Counted from the stretch's first letter, positions 8,996 through 18,868 are shown. The stretch is DNA of 64,000 nt from Mixta sp031457955 (GCF_031457955.1 NZ_JAVDXN010000001.1:248001-312000); one strand, 5' to 3'. Notes: a model not told the origin generated them from the sequence alone. Program-made: numbers and translations.

Positions 8996-10105
8996 TTACG
9001 CCAGTTCGATATCGCCATCCGGGATACAGCTACAGCTTAAAACGGTGCCATCGTTACGCACCGCATCCTGTTTTAATGCTTTGACCTTGCCGGACACCAG
9101 CTGCATTTTACAACTGCCGCACAGTCCGGCGCGGCAGGAATAGGCGATGCGGTGTCCCTGCATCTCTAACTGCTCCAGCAACAGCTGCTGATTATTGCCG
9201 CTAAAGGTGCTGCCGCGGTAATTAATCATCACGCGCTTTTCCGCTTCCTGTTTTACCGCCAGCGTTTCAGCTATCTGACCTGCGCCATACTGACGTGCCG
9301 CCTGCGTTGCCACGACGTCCAGCGTATCGCCAACGCGTATCACGCCGCTGTTGCAGGCCAGCAAATTCAGGCCAAAATCGACATCGCCGCTGCCGTCCTG
9401 CGCGCTGCGGAACTGTTGCAGCGTCTTAAGCGGTTCGCCGTCCGGGTGTTTTTGGCCGCGCTCGGGGCTGATGGTGGTAAAGATGCAGCGGCTGCAGGGC
9501 TTAGCGACCTCGAATTCCACTTCGCCGATCCGTAACCGCTGCCAGCTATCCTCTTCCCAGGCGCGCGCGCCGGTAACCACCAGATTAGGGCGAAACTGTT
9601 CCAGGCGGATGCTGGCCGGGCAACGCTGCTGTAAATCGTACAGCGAGGCTTCATTCATCAGCAAAAAAGGATAGCCGTCGGCAAAGCCAAGCGGCACCTG
9701 CGGCCGACGCTTCACCCGCCGCGTCATCTCCGGGCCGGTCCAGCGTAGCTGCACCGGAATCGGGAAAAATTCGCTCAGCCACGCATTGATCGGCTGTGGC
9801 GCAATGCGCGCGGTAAAGTGATTGCCCCAGACTTCCGTTTCGGCCTCCTGCGGCTGGAAATCGCTAAAGCGCACGGCGGCGCGGCTGTTATCCGGCGCCT
9901 GTAACCAAATCCCGTCCGGCATCAGCGCCGGAATAAACTGCACCAGCTGCGGATACTGGCGGGCAGTAATAAACGTGCCGTCAGGCGTCGTTAACATAAA
10001 CAGGCGGTCAAACGCCAGCCCGCTCTCCTGAACCTGGGCATGCGAAAGCTGTAGCCCACGCATTGATTTAACCGGATGAATAAACAGACGTGACAGGACG
10101 ATCAT
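8996..10105 (-). CDS. ycbX: MOSC and 2Fe-2S domain protein YcbX
   Basis: Molybdenum-cofactor-dependent enzyme that in E. coli detoxifies N-hydroxylated base analogues, with electrons from CysJ. Domains in order: MOSC N-terminal beta-barrel (about 1-120), MOSC domain (about 125-270) with KPCSRCIFTT carrying the Moco-ligand Cys, and a C-terminal plant-type ferredoxin domain with Cys ligands in SCRAGLCGSC and the final CSC. The ATG at 10105 is chosen because GGAGAG stands directly before it; this gives 369 residues. Confidence 0.95.
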   Translation of the reverse strand: MIVLSRLFIHPVKSMRGLQLSHAQVQESGLAFDRLFMLTTPDGTFITARQYPQLVQFIPALMPDGIWLQAPDNSRAAVRFSDFQPQEAETEVWGNHFTARIAPQPINAWLSEFFPIPVQLRWTGPEMTRRVKRRPQVPLGFADGYPFLLMNEASLYDLQQRCPASIRLEQFRPNLVVTGARAWEEDSWQRLRIGEVEFEVAKPCSRCIFTTISPERGQKHPDGEPLKTLQQFRSAQDGSGDVDFGLNLLACNSGVIRVGDTLDVVATQAARQYGAGQIAETLAVKQEAEKRVMINYRGSTFSGNNQQLLLEQLEMQGHRIAYSCRAGLCGSCKMQLVSGKVKALKQDAVRNDGTVLSCSCIPDGDIELA

Positions 10106-10245
10106 AAGGCTCTCCATACTGCGTTATCAGGGGGCCTGACGACCATGACAACAGGAATCTGGGGCTGAAAGGAAGCTAACTTTATGACATGCGGCGGTGA
10201 TTAGCTATAATGCGCAACAATTTTCCCAATACTGTAAGTGACGAT

Positions 10246-12357
10246 ATGAATTCTCTGTTTGCCAGTACGGCGCGTGGGCTCGAAGAGCTATTAAAGAGTG
10301 AACTGGAAACGCTGGGCGCGCAGGCGCTACAGGTTGTCCAGGGCGGCGTACATTTTCAGGGAGACGATCGTTTAATGTACCGTAGCCTGCTGTGGAGTCG
10401 GCTGGCGTCGCGTATTCTGCTGCCGCTCAGCGAATGTTCGGTATACAGCGATCTGGATCTCTACCTCGGCGCGCAGGCGATTGACTGGACTAACCTGATT
10501 GATGGCACCTTTGCCGTGCATTTCAGCGGCACCAATGAGGCGATCCGTAACAGCCAGTTTGGCGCACTGAAAGTAAAAGATGCGATTGTCGATAGCTTCA
10601 CGCGTAAAAATCTTCCGCGTCCCGATATCGATCGCGAGCAGCCGGACGTACGTATTAATGTCTGGCTGAATAAAGATACCGCCAGCATTGCGCTCGATCT
10701 CAGCGGAGAAGGGATGCACCAGCGCGGCTACCGCCAGCAAACCGGCCTCGCGCCGATGAAAGAGAACCTGGCGGCGGCAACGGTGCTGCGCTCCGGCTGG
10801 CAGCCAGGCACGCCGCTGCTCGATCCGATGTGCGGTTCCGGTACGCTTTTGATCGAAGCGGCGCTGATCGCCAGCGATCGCGCGCCGGGGCTGAATCGCC
10901 GTCACTGGGGCTTTCACGGCTGGAAAGCGCATCAGCCTGAGCTGTGGCGTGAGCTGATTGACGAAGCGCAAACCCGCGCCCGTCAGGGAATAGCGCAAAC
11001 CACCGCGCGCTTCTTTGGCTATGATAATGATGAGCGCGTGCTGGAACGCGCGCGCGGCAACGCCCGGCGCGCAGGCGTTGCCGATCTCTTCACCTTTGCC
11101 GTGCAGGATGTGGCGCAGCTGAGCAATCCGCTGCCGCAGGGGCCGACCGGCACCGTGATCAGCAACCCGCCGTACGGTGAACGTCTGGAAAGCGAACCGG
11201 CGCTGATTGCGCTGCACAGCCTGCTGGGACGCGTAATGAAAAGCCAGTTCGGCGGCTGGAATCTCTCCCTGTTCAGCGCCTCGCCCGATTTGCTGAGCTG
11301 TTTACAGCTGCGTGCCGATCGCCAGTTCAAAGCGAAAAATGGCCCGCTGGACTGCGTACAGAAAAACTATCAGCTGGCGGTGCTGAGCGGTGAAGGCGTT
11401 CCCGCCCAGATGGCAGAAGATTACGCCAACCGCCTGCGCAAAAACATGAAGAAGCTGGATAAATGGGCGCGTCAGGAAGGCATCGAATGCTATCGCCTGT
11501 ATGACGCCGATCTGCCGGAATATAACGTGGCCGTGGATCGCTACGCCGACTGGGTGGTTATCCAGGAGTATGCGCCGCCGAAAACCATTGATGCTATGAA
11601 GGCGCGTCAGCGTCTGTTCGACGTTATCAGCGCCACGCTGACGGTGCTGGCGCTACCGGCGAACCGTCTGGTGCTGAAAACGCGTGAGAAGCAGAAAGGC
11701 AAAAGCCAGTATCAAAAGATGGATGAAAAAGGCGAATACTTTGAGGTGCGCGAATTTAACGCCCGCTTCTGGGTGAACCTTACCGACTATCTTGATACCG
11801 GCCTGTTTATCGATCACCGCCTTGCGCGCCGTATGCTGGGGCAGATGAGCAAAGGCAAAGATTTCCTGAATCTGTTTGCCTATACCGGCAGCGCCAGCGT
11901 TCACGCCGGGCTGGGCGGCGCACGTTCCACCACTACCGTGGATATGTCGCGCACCTATCTGGAGTGGGCGGAGCGCAATATGCGCCTGAACGGCCTGAGC
12001 GGTCGTCAGCACCGGCTGATGCAGGCGGATTGCCTGAGCTGGCTGCGTGAAAGCAACGAACAGTTCGATCTGATTTTTATCGATCCGCCGACGTTCTCTA
12101 ACTCAAAACGCATGGAAGAGAGCTTTGATGTGCAGCGCGACCACTTGCAGCTGATGCGCGATCTCAAGCGCCTGCTGCGCGCGGGCGGCACCATTATGTT
12201 TTCCAATAACAAGCGCGGTTTCAAAATGGATCATCCGGGGCTGGCTGCGCTCGGCCTGCAAGCTCAGGAGATCACCGCAAAAACGCAGTCGCAGGATTTT
12301 GCCCGCAACCGTCATATTCACAACTGCTGGCTGATTACCCACGCCGGTAAGGAATAA
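10246..12357 (+). CDS. rlmL: Bifunctional 23S rRNA methyltransferase RlmKL
   Basis: One polypeptide that makes m2G2445 (N-terminal half, RlmL) and m7G2069 (C-terminal half, RlmK) in 23S rRNA. The N-terminal half has a THUMP domain and a Rossmann methyltransferase with DPMCGSGTLLIEAA and NPPYGERL. The C-terminal half has LNLFAYTGSASVHA and DPPTFSNSKRM. The start at 10246 (MNSLFASTARGLEE) matches E. coli and gives 703 residues; 12 extra residues from an upstream ATG are unlikely. uup follows after 5 bp. Confidence 0.96.
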   Translation: MNSLFASTARGLEELLKSELETLGAQALQVVQGGVHFQGDDRLMYRSLLWSRLASRILLPLSECSVYSDLDLYLGAQAIDWTNLIDGTFAVHFSGTNEAIRNSQFGALKVKDAIVDSFTRKNLPRPDIDREQPDVRINVWLNKDTASIALDLSGEGMHQRGYRQQTGLAPMKENLAAATVLRSGWQPGTPLLDPMCGSGTLLIEAALIASDRAPGLNRRHWGFHGWKAHQPELWRELIDEAQTRARQGIAQTTARFFGYDNDERVLERARGNARRAGVADLFTFAVQDVAQLSNPLPQGPTGTVISNPPYGERLESEPALIALHSLLGRVMKSQFGGWNLSLFSASPDLLSCLQLRADRQFKAKNGPLDCVQKNYQLAVLSGEGVPAQMAEDYANRLRKNMKKLDKWARQEGIECYRLYDADLPEYNVAVDRYADWVVIQEYAPPKTIDAMKARQRLFDVISATLTVLALPANRLVLKTREKQKGKSQYQKMDEKGEYFEVREFNARFWVNLTDYLDTGLFIDHRLARRMLGQMSKGKDFLNLFAYTGSASVHAGLGGARSTTTVDMSRTYLEWAERNMRLNGLSGRQHRLMQADCLSWLRESNEQFDLIFIDPPTFSNSKRMEESFDVQRDHLQLMRDLKRLLRAGGTIMFSNNKRGFKMDHPGLAALGLQAQEITAKTQSQDFARNRHIHNCWLITHAGKE

Positions 12358-12362
12358 GCTGT

Positions 12363-14282
12363 ATGTCACTGATTAGTATTCACAATGCCTACCTGTCGTT
12401 CAGCGATGCGCCGCTGCTGAATTATGCTGAACTGCATATTGAAGAGAACGAGCGCGTTTGTCTGGTTGGGCGCAACGGCGCCGGTAAATCCACGCTGATG
12501 AAAATCATCAACGGCGAGCAGCCGCTGGATGATGGCCGTATTATTTATGAGCAGGATCTGGTGGTGGCGCGTCTGCAACAGGATCCGCCGCGCAATATCG
12601 CCGGTACCGTCTATGATTTCGTCGCCGAAGGCGTCGCGGAACAGGCTGAGCATCTGAAAGCCTACCACGCGATTTCGCATGTGGTGATGAACGACCCAAG
12701 CGAAAAAAATCTTAATGAGATGGCGCGTCTGCAATCGCTGCTGGATCACCATAATCTGTGGCAGCTGGAGTCGCGCATTACTGATGTGCTGCAGCAGATT
12801 GGCCTGGAGCCGGAAGTGGAACTGTCTTCGCTCTCCGGCGGCTGGCTGCGTAAAGCGGCGCTGGGACGCGCGCTGGTGAGTAATCCGCGCGTGTTAATGC
12901 TGGATGAGCCAACCAACCACCTGGATATTGAAACCATCGACTGGCTGGAAAGTTTCCTGAAAACCTTCCAGGGCAGCATCATCTTTATTTCCCATGACCG
13001 TTCCTTTATCCGCAATATGGCCACGCGCATTGTCGATCTCGATCGCGGCAAGCTGGTTTCCTGGCCGGGCGACTACGACAAATATCTGGAAGGGAAAGAG
13101 GAAGCGCTGCGCGTTGAAGAGATGCAAAACGCGGAATTCGACCGCAAGCTGGCGCAGGAAGAGGTGTGGATCCGCCAGGGAATTAAAGCGCGTCGTACCC
13201 GTAACGAAGGGCGCGTACGCGCCCTGAAAGCGCTGCGTCGGGAACGTTCAGAACGCCGTGAAGTAATGGGCAAAGCGCAGATGCAGGTCGAAGAGGCGTC
13301 GCGCTCCGGCAAAATCGTCTTTGAGCTGGAAAATGTCAATTACAGCATCGGCGACCGCACGTTGGTCAGAGACTTTAGCGCTCAGGTGCAGCGTGGCGAT
13401 AAGATTGCGCTGATTGGCCCTAACGGCTGCGGTAAAACCACCTTGCTGAAGCTGATGCTGAGTCAGCTGCAGGCGGACAGCGGCCGCGTCCACAGCGGCA
13501 GTAAACTGGAAGTCGCTTATTTTGACCAGCACCGGGCCATTCTCGACCCGGATCGTACGGTGATGGATAACCTGGCCGAAGGCAAACAGGAAGTGATGGT
13601 TAACGGTAAGCCGCGTCACGTTCTGGGCTACCTGCAGGAGTTCCTGTTCCATCCGAAACGCGCGATGACGCCGGTCAGGGCGCTGTCCGGCGGGGAGCGT
13701 AACCGCCTGCTGCTGGCGCGTCTGTTCCTGAAGCCCAGCAACCTGCTGATCCTTGATGAACCCACCAACGATCTGGACGTGGAAACGCTGGAGCTGCTGG
13801 AAGAGCTGATCGATGGCTATCAGGGCACCGTGCTGCTGGTAAGCCACGATCGTCAGTTCGTGGACAACACCGTGACCGAATGCTGGATTTTTGAAGGCAA
13901 CGGCGACATCGGCGCCTTTGTCGGCGGCTATCACGACGCGCAGCACCAGCGCGCCGCCTCGCGTCCGAGCCGCGTTGCGCCAGTGAAGGCGGCAACAGAC
14001 GAGAAACCGGCCAGGCACGAGACGGTGAAAAGCGAAGCAAAACCGGCCAGCACTAAGCTAAGCTATAAGCTGCAACGCGAGCTGGATCAGCTGCCGCAGC
14101 AGCTGGAAACGCTGGAGAAGCAGATCGAGCAGCTGCAGTTGCAGATGGCCGATGCGCAATTCTTCACCCAGCCGCATGAGAAAACGCAGCCGGTGGTCGC
14201 TGCGCTGGCAGCAGCGGAACAGCAGCTGGAAACCGCGTTTGAACGTTGGGAATATCTTGAATCGCTGAAAAACGGCGGCTGA
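12363..14282 (+). CDS. uup: ABC-F ATPase Uup
   Basis: Soluble tandem-ABC protein of the ABC-F family. E. coli Uup binds branched DNA and ribosomes and lowers precise transposon excision. The first ABC has Walker A GRNGAGKST, signature LSGGWLRK and Walker B LMLDEPTNHLD; the second has GPNGCGKTT, LSGGERNR and LILDEPTNDLD. A linker between the domains and a C-terminal coiled-coil (about 560-635, LQRELDQLPQQLETLEK) are both present. It is 639 residues long and forms an operon with rlmL and probably pqiABC. Confidence 0.96.
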   Translation: MSLISIHNAYLSFSDAPLLNYAELHIEENERVCLVGRNGAGKSTLMKIINGEQPLDDGRIIYEQDLVVARLQQDPPRNIAGTVYDFVAEGVAEQAEHLKAYHAISHVVMNDPSEKNLNEMARLQSLLDHHNLWQLESRITDVLQQIGLEPEVELSSLSGGWLRKAALGRALVSNPRVLMLDEPTNHLDIETIDWLESFLKTFQGSIIFISHDRSFIRNMATRIVDLDRGKLVSWPGDYDKYLEGKEEALRVEEMQNAEFDRKLAQEEVWIRQGIKARRTRNEGRVRALKALRRERSERREVMGKAQMQVEEASRSGKIVFELENVNYSIGDRTLVRDFSAQVQRGDKIALIGPNGCGKTTLLKLMLSQLQADSGRVHSGSKLEVAYFDQHRAILDPDRTVMDNLAEGKQEVMVNGKPRHVLGYLQEFLFHPKRAMTPVRALSGGERNRLLLARLFLKPSNLLILDEPTNDLDVETLELLEELIDGYQGTVLLVSHDRQFVDNTVTECWIFEGNGDIGAFVGGYHDAQHQRAASRPSRVAPVKAATDEKPARHETVKSEAKPASTKLSYKLQRELDQLPQQLETLEKQIEQLQLQMADAQFFTQPHEKTQPVVAALAAAEQQLETAFERWEYLESLKNGG

Positions 14283-14297
14283 AACCGGGAGTAGGGT

Positions 14298-15566
14298 ATG
14301 TGTTCAGCTGAACACCCGCAACACTGGATGCTTTGTCCGCAGTGTGACCTGATGACGCAGTTGCCATCGGTCGCGATTGGGCAGAAAGCCAGCTGCCCAC
14401 GCTGTCATACAACGTTAACCGCTAACTGGAGCGAGCCGCGCAAGCGGCCCTCTGGCTATGCGCTGGCCGCGCTGTTTATGTTGCTGCTGGCTAACCTGTT
14501 TCCTTTCGTCAATATGCACGTTTCGGGACTGAGCAGCGAGATCACCCTGATGGAGATTCCACAGGTGATGGTCTCGGAGGATTACGCCAGTCTCGCCACG
14601 CTGTTTATGCTGTTTGTTCAGGCGGTGCCGGCCTTTTGTATGGTGGCCATTCTGCTACTGGTCAACCGGCTGGCGCTGCCGCAGCCTTTGCAAATGGGGA
14701 TCGCCCGTATTCTGTTTCAGCTGAGAAGCTGGGGCATGGCGGAAATCTTTCTGGCGGGCGTACTGGTCAGTTTCGTGAAGCTGATGGCCTATGGCGATAT
14801 CGGCATCGGCAGCAGCTTTTTGCCCTGGTGCCTGTTCTGCCTGCTGCAGCTGCGCGCTTTTCAGTGCGTGGACCGGCGCTGGCTATGGCGTCAGATTGCG
14901 CCGGAGCCGCCGCTGCCAGCCGCACCGCGTGCTGGCCTCAGCGGGCTGAAACAGGGGATGCGCTCTTGTTCGTGCTGCACGGCGGTGTTGCCTGCCGACC
15001 AGTACCATTGCCCGCGCTGCGGAACGGCGGGTCATGCGCGGCGCCGCAACAGTCTACAATGGACACTGGCGCTGCTGTTCACCTCGATCGTTATCTATAT
15101 TCCCGCCAATATTCTGCCGATTATGGTCACCGAGGCGCTCGGCGACAAAATGAACTCCAATATTATGGGCGGGGTGATCCTGCTGTGGAGCGATGGCTCT
15201 TATCCGGTGGCGCTGGTGATTTTTATTGCCAGTATTATGGTGCCTTCGCTGAAAATGCTGGCCATCGGTTGGCTCTGCTGGGATGCCCAGGGCCACGGCA
15301 GGCGCGACAGTGAAAAAATGCATCTGATTTATGAGGTGGTGGAGTTTGTTGGTCGTTGGTCAATGATTGATGTGTTTGTTATTGCGGTACTCTCCGCGCT
15401 GGTGCGTATTGGGCAGTTAATGAATATCTATCCCGCGCCTGGCGCACTGTTGTTTGCCGCGGTGGTCATTCTGACGATGTTTGCCGCTATGACTTTTGAT
15501 CCGCGTCTTACGTGGGATCGCGAACCAGAAAATAATCTGAAGGAGCCGAGCCTTGGCGGAAAATAA
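14298..15566 (+). CDS. pqiA: Intermembrane transport protein PqiA
   Basis: Inner-membrane partner of the PqiB tunnel, implicated in lipid transport between the membranes and induced by paraquat in E. coli. The 422-residue protein has two halves. Each starts with a zinc-ribbon-like pair of Cys motifs (CPQC and CPRC near 14-38; CSCC and CPRC near 220-238), followed by four hydrophobic segments each. Gap to uup is 15 bp. It overlaps pqiB by 14 bp, so the two are coupled. Confidence 0.95.
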   Translation: MCSAEHPQHWMLCPQCDLMTQLPSVAIGQKASCPRCHTTLTANWSEPRKRPSGYALAALFMLLLANLFPFVNMHVSGLSSEITLMEIPQVMVSEDYASLATLFMLFVQAVPAFCMVAILLLVNRLALPQPLQMGIARILFQLRSWGMAEIFLAGVLVSFVKLMAYGDIGIGSSFLPWCLFCLLQLRAFQCVDRRWLWRQIAPEPPLPAAPRAGLSGLKQGMRSCSCCTAVLPADQYHCPRCGTAGHARRRNSLQWTLALLFTSIVIYIPANILPIMVTEALGDKMNSNIMGGVILLWSDGSYPVALVIFIASIMVPSLKMLAIGWLCWDAQGHGRRDSEKMHLIYEVVEFVGRWSMIDVFVIAVLSALVRIGQLMNIYPAPGALLFAAVVILTMFAAMTFDPRLTWDREPENNLKEPSLGGK

Positions 15567-17193
15567 TCACGGGGTGGCGAAGGTCGATCAGATCAAACGC
15601 TGGTCGCCCGTATGGATCATTCCCATTGTGACGGTGCTTATCGGCGCCTGGATCCTGTTTTACCATTTTAGTCATCAGGGGCCGGAAGTAACGCTGATTA
15701 CCACCAATGCCGAAGGCATTGAGGGCGGTAAAACGGCGATTAAAAGCCGCAGCGTGGACGTGGGAGTGGTAGAGAGCGCGGTGTTAACCGATGACCTGCA
15801 CCATGTTGAAATCAAAGCTCGCCTTAACGCGGGCATGGAAAAGCTGTTGCACGGCGACAGCGCTTTCTGGGTGGTGAAGCCGCAGGTTGGCCGTGAAGGC
15901 ATCACCGGTCTCGGCACCCTTTTATCCGGCGCCTATATTGAGTTGCAGCCCGGCAGCAAAGGCGAGAAGCCTGAACGCTATGAGCTGCTGGAGTCGCCGC
16001 CGCTGGCACCGCCGGATGCAAAAGGGATCCGCATTGTACTCGACAGCACTAAAGCCGGTCAGCTTACGCCGGGCGATCCGGTGCTGTTCCGCGGCTATCG
16101 CGTCGGCTCGGTGGAAACCAGCAACTTTGACGCCGATAAGCGCGCCATGCAGTATCAGCTGTTTGTCGCCGCGCCTTACGATCGCCTGGTCACGTCGAAC
16201 GTGCGTTTCTGGAAAGATAGCGGCATCGGCGTAGAGATGTCCGCTTCCGGCATGCGCGTTGAGATGGGATCGCTGACCACGCTGTTTAGCGGCGGCGTCA
16301 GCTTTGACGTGCCTGACGGCTGGGAGCTGGGCGTTCCGGCAGAAAACAAGGCGGAATATCATCTGTATGACGATCAGCGCAGCATTCAGGACTCGCTCTA
16401 TACCACGCATCTCGATTTCCTGATGTTCTTTAATGATTCGATTCGTGGGCTGCAGCCGGGCGCGCCGGTAGAATTCCGCGGCATCCGGCTGGGTACGGTC
16501 GCTCAGGTGCCTTACAGCGTGCCGGGCTGGAACCAGTCGCTGAATACCGACTATCGCATTCCGGTGCTGGTGCGTATTGAACCCGACCGCTTTGTTAAAC
16601 GTCTGGGCGGCGAGTTTGATATTCAGCAGCATCTGCGCGACGGTAAAAAACGCGGCCTGCGCGCATCGCTGAAAACCGGCAATTTGCTCTCCGGCTCGTT
16701 GTATATCGATCTCGATTTTTATGACAACGCACCGGCGTATAAAGGCCCGGAAAAAGTGGATGGGCTGGAGATCATCCCGACCATGAGTGGCGGCCTGAGT
16801 CAGATTCAGCAGAAGCTGATGGATGCGCTGGATAAGATTAATAATCTGCCGTTGAATCCTATGCTTAATCAGGCGACCGGCACGCTGAAAGAGAGCCAGC
16901 GCACCCTGCGCGAACTGCAAAAAACGCTGGATAACGTGAATAAAATCACCGCCAATCCGGCAATGCAGCAGTTGCCGCAGGATATGCAGCAAACGCTGCG
17001 CGAACTGAACCGCAGTATGAAAGGTTTGCAGCCTGGTTCCCCGGCTTACAACCAGCTGATTGGCGATATGCAACGTTTGGATCAGGTGCTGCGTGAGCTG
17101 CAGCCAGTGCTGAAAACGCTCAATCAAAAGAGCAACGCGCTGGTATTTGAAGCGAAACCGGGCGAAGACCCACAGCCGAAGAGGGCGAAATAA
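15553..17193 (+). CDS. pqiB: Intermembrane transport protein PqiB (MCE domains)
   Basis: Single-span inner-membrane protein whose three periplasmic MCE domains stack as hexameric rings and whose C-terminal helix forms a tube reaching the outer membrane. A transmembrane helix is at about residues 18-38, followed by MCE repeats (GIEGGKTAIKSRSVDVG, GDPVLFRGYRVGSV and GAPVEFRGIRLGTV mark the three). A long coiled helical region from about 415 to 530 follows. It is 546 residues long, starts within pqiA and shares one base with the pqiC start. Confidence 0.96.
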   Translation: MAENNHGVAKVDQIKRWSPVWIIPIVTVLIGAWILFYHFSHQGPEVTLITTNAEGIEGGKTAIKSRSVDVGVVESAVLTDDLHHVEIKARLNAGMEKLLHGDSAFWVVKPQVGREGITGLGTLLSGAYIELQPGSKGEKPERYELLESPPLAPPDAKGIRIVLDSTKAGQLTPGDPVLFRGYRVGSVETSNFDADKRAMQYQLFVAAPYDRLVTSNVRFWKDSGIGVEMSASGMRVEMGSLTTLFSGGVSFDVPDGWELGVPAENKAEYHLYDDQRSIQDSLYTTHLDFLMFFNDSIRGLQPGAPVEFRGIRLGTVAQVPYSVPGWNQSLNTDYRIPVLVRIEPDRFVKRLGGEFDIQQHLRDGKKRGLRASLKTGNLLSGSLYIDLDFYDNAPAYKGPEKVDGLEIIPTMSGGLSQIQQKLMDALDKINNLPLNPMLNQATGTLKESQRTLRELQKTLDNVNKITANPAMQQLPQDMQQTLRELNRSMKGLQPGSPAYNQLIGDMQRLDQVLRELQPVLKTLNQKSNALVFEAKPGEDPQPKRAK

Positions 17194-17765
17194 TGATGAA
17201 ATGGATGCCACTGTTAGTTGTGGCGTTAAGCGCCTGTAGCAGCAGCACGCAAACCACCCTGTATCAACTGCCGACGGGAACGTCGGCTGCTAACAGGGTG
17301 GTGAGCCAGAACGCGCCTGGGGTAAATAACCCGTTACCGATCTGGGTTGAGCGCGTTTCAGTGCCTGATTACCTGGCGGGCAACGGCGTGGTTTATCAGA
17401 CCAGTGACGTAAAATATGTCATCGCCACCAGCAATCTGTGGGCCAGCCCGCTGGATCAGCAGCTACAGCAAACGCTGGTAACCAACCTGGGCCAGGCGTT
17501 GCCGGGCAGGCTGGTTTCCGCTGCGCCGCTCGGTGAGCAACACGATACCCTGAATGTTAACGTAACCGGTTTTCATGGCCGCTTCGACGGCCAGGTAATC
17601 ATTAGCGGTAGCTGGACGCTGGAGCATAACGGGCAGGTTCTGCGCCAGAACTTTGATGTTACGCTGCCGCAGCAGGAAGATGGCTACGATGCGATGGTCA
17701 GAACCCTGGCGCAGGGCTGGCAGCAGCAGGCGCAGCGAATGGCAACAGCCTTTAGCACAATATAA
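17193..17765 (+). CDS. pqiC: Outer-membrane lipoprotein PqiC
   Basis: Periplasmic-facing outer-membrane lipoprotein of the Pqi system (YmbA). The N-terminus carries a lipobox, VALSAC, with the acylated Cys at residue 15 and Ser at +2, consistent with outer-membrane sorting. The rest is the ABC-type transport auxiliary fold (DUF330), with YQLPTGTSAA and FDVTLPQQEDGYDAMV. The start overlaps the pqiB stop (TAATG); a second ATG at 17196 is possible. It is the last gene of the operon, followed by a strong terminator. Confidence 0.93.
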   Translation: MMKWMPLLVVALSACSSSTQTTLYQLPTGTSAANRVVSQNAPGVNNPLPIWVERVSVPDYLAGNGVVYQTSDVKYVIATSNLWASPLDQQLQQTLVTNLGQALPGRLVSAAPLGEQHDTLNVNVTGFHGRFDGQVIISGSWTLEHNGQVLRQNFDVTLPQQEDGYDAMVRTLAQGWQQQAQRMATAFSTI

Positions 17766-17791
17766 AATTAAGTAATTTTTCTTAACAGTGG

Positions 17792-17837
17792 ATTCCGGTT
17801 TGGTGAGACCACCTCTCGCTGGCCGGAATTTTTTTTA
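17792..17837 (+). terminator. Terminator after pqiC
   Basis: ATTCCGG (17792-17798) pairs with CCGGAAT (17823-17829) across a longer partly paired loop, followed by an uninterrupted T-run to about 17836. Confidence 0.8.
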
Positions 17838-18039
17838 TTGCAGAATCATCCCGTTATCTAACCTGCGGCATCACGCTGCGGGAAAACCTTTAAAAATAGC
17901 CGGTTCATATGACAATGGCGTGAAATTTGCGCATTGATCTTTTTCAGAGATGAGGGTAGAAAAGAAACGTGGTTGCGCACTTTGTGACCATTGTTTTCTT
18001 TCCACCAGTTCCACCATACCTGAATGAGGGAAATGAGGC

Positions 18040-18222
18040 ATGAAGAGACAGAAACGAGATCGCCTGGAACGAGCACATTCACGAGGCTATCAGGCCGGTA
18101 TCACCGGGCGTTCAAAAGAAATGTGTCCTTATCAAATGATTGAGGCTCGGTCTCACTGGTTGGGGGGTTGGCGAAAAGCCATGGAGGACAGGGCGGTTAG
18201 CGTAAGTGCCGTGATGGCCTGA
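18040..18222 (+). CDS. rmf: Ribosome modulation factor
   Basis: Small basic protein that binds the 30S subunit near the 16S rRNA 3' end and drives dimerisation into inactive 100S particles in stationary phase. The 60-residue product begins MKRQKRDRLERAHSRGYQAG and contains GRSKEMCPYQ and HWLGGWRKAM, as in E. coli Rmf. It is five residues longer, through a C-terminal extension. GAGGG before the ATG supports the start. Monocistronic, between the pqiC terminator and a bidirectional hairpin shared with fabA. Confidence 0.97.
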   Translation: MKRQKRDRLERAHSRGYQAGITGRSKEMCPYQMIEARSHWLGGWRKAMEDRAVSVSAVMA

Positions 18223-18242
18223 CGGCCTGTCAGAAAAAGGAT

Positions 18243-18267
18243 AACCTCCGCATTTGCGGAGGTTTTT
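18243..18267. terminator. Terminator between rmf and fabA
   Basis: AACCTCCGC (18243-18251), loop ATTT, GCGGAGGTT (18256-18264), then TTT. The two genes converge; the T-run favours rmf transcripts. Confidence 0.85.
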
Positions 18268-18278
18268 AATTCAAACGA

Positions 18279-18797
18279 TTAGAACGCGGTGGTGTCTTTG
18301 AACAGGCCCACTTTCAGATCGCTGGCGGTATAGATAACGTTGCCGTCAACCAGCACTTCGCCATCGGCCACGCCCATCACCAGTTTACGGTTGATCACGC
18401 GTTTAAAGTGAATACGGTAGGTCACTTTTTTCGCCGTCGGCAGCACCTGACCAGTGAATTTCACTTCGCCCACGCCCAGCGCGCGGCCTTTGCCTTCTGC
18501 GCCCAGCCAGCCAAGGTAGAAACCAACCAGCTGCCACATCGCATCCAGACCCAGACAGCCTGGCATCACCGGGTCACCAATAAAGTGGCAGGCGAAGAAC
18601 CAGAGATCGGGATTGATATCCAGCTCAGCTTCAACATAACCTTTATCGTAGTTGCCGCCTTCTTCGCTCATTTTGACCACGCGGTCCATCATCAGCATAT
18701 TGCCAGACGGCAGCGGCGGGCCTTCAGCACCAAACAGTTCACCGCGACCAGAGGCAATCAGATCTTCTTTTGTATAGGATTCGCGTTTTTCTACCAT
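18279..18797 (-). CDS. fabA: 3-hydroxydecanoyl-ACP dehydratase/isomerase FabA
   Basis: Cytosolic hot-dog enzyme that dehydrates 3-hydroxydecanoyl-ACP and isomerises trans-2 to cis-3-decenoyl-ACP, the entry point to unsaturated fatty acids. The 172 residues match the E. coli length. The catalytic His is in FACHFIGDPVMPG and the catalytic Asp in CLGLDAMWQL. It is probably activated by FadR and repressed by FabR; a FadR-like site lies at 18851-18868. Note that a second, divergent FabZ-like dehydratase lies at 57010 in the acyl cluster. Confidence 0.98.
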   Translation of the reverse strand: MVEKRESYTKEDLIASGRGELFGAEGPPLPSGNMLMMDRVVKMSEEGGNYDKGYVEAELDINPDLWFFACHFIGDPVMPGCLGLDAMWQLVGFYLGWLGAEGKGRALGVGEVKFTGQVLPTAKKVTYRIHFKRVINRKLVMGVADGEVLVDGNVIYTASDLKVGLFKDTTAF

Positions 18798-18850
18798 GTT
18801 TCATTAAGCCTTTTTTTAGTGAATCGAGAACATTAGCTAACAGCTGTAAG

Positions 18851-18868
18851 CTGAACAACTCCGATCAG
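18851..18868 (-). promoter_or_regulatory. Candidate FadR site upstream of fabA
   Basis: On the minus strand the sequence is CTGATCGGAGTTGTTCAG, partly symmetric and placed about 55-70 bp before the fabA start, where E. coli has its FadR activation site. It overlaps the last bases of lonH. The match is judged by eye and remains tentative. Confidence 0.4.

Noticed and set aside
13248..14018. 256-codon minus-strand frame opposite uup
   Set aside because: Shadow of the second ABC domain of uup; no family resemblance of its own.
15922..17211. 429-codon open frame on the minus strand opposite pqiB
   Set aside because: It lies wholly antisense to a clear MCE-domain gene, has no recognisable motif and reflects the codon bias of GC-rich genes.
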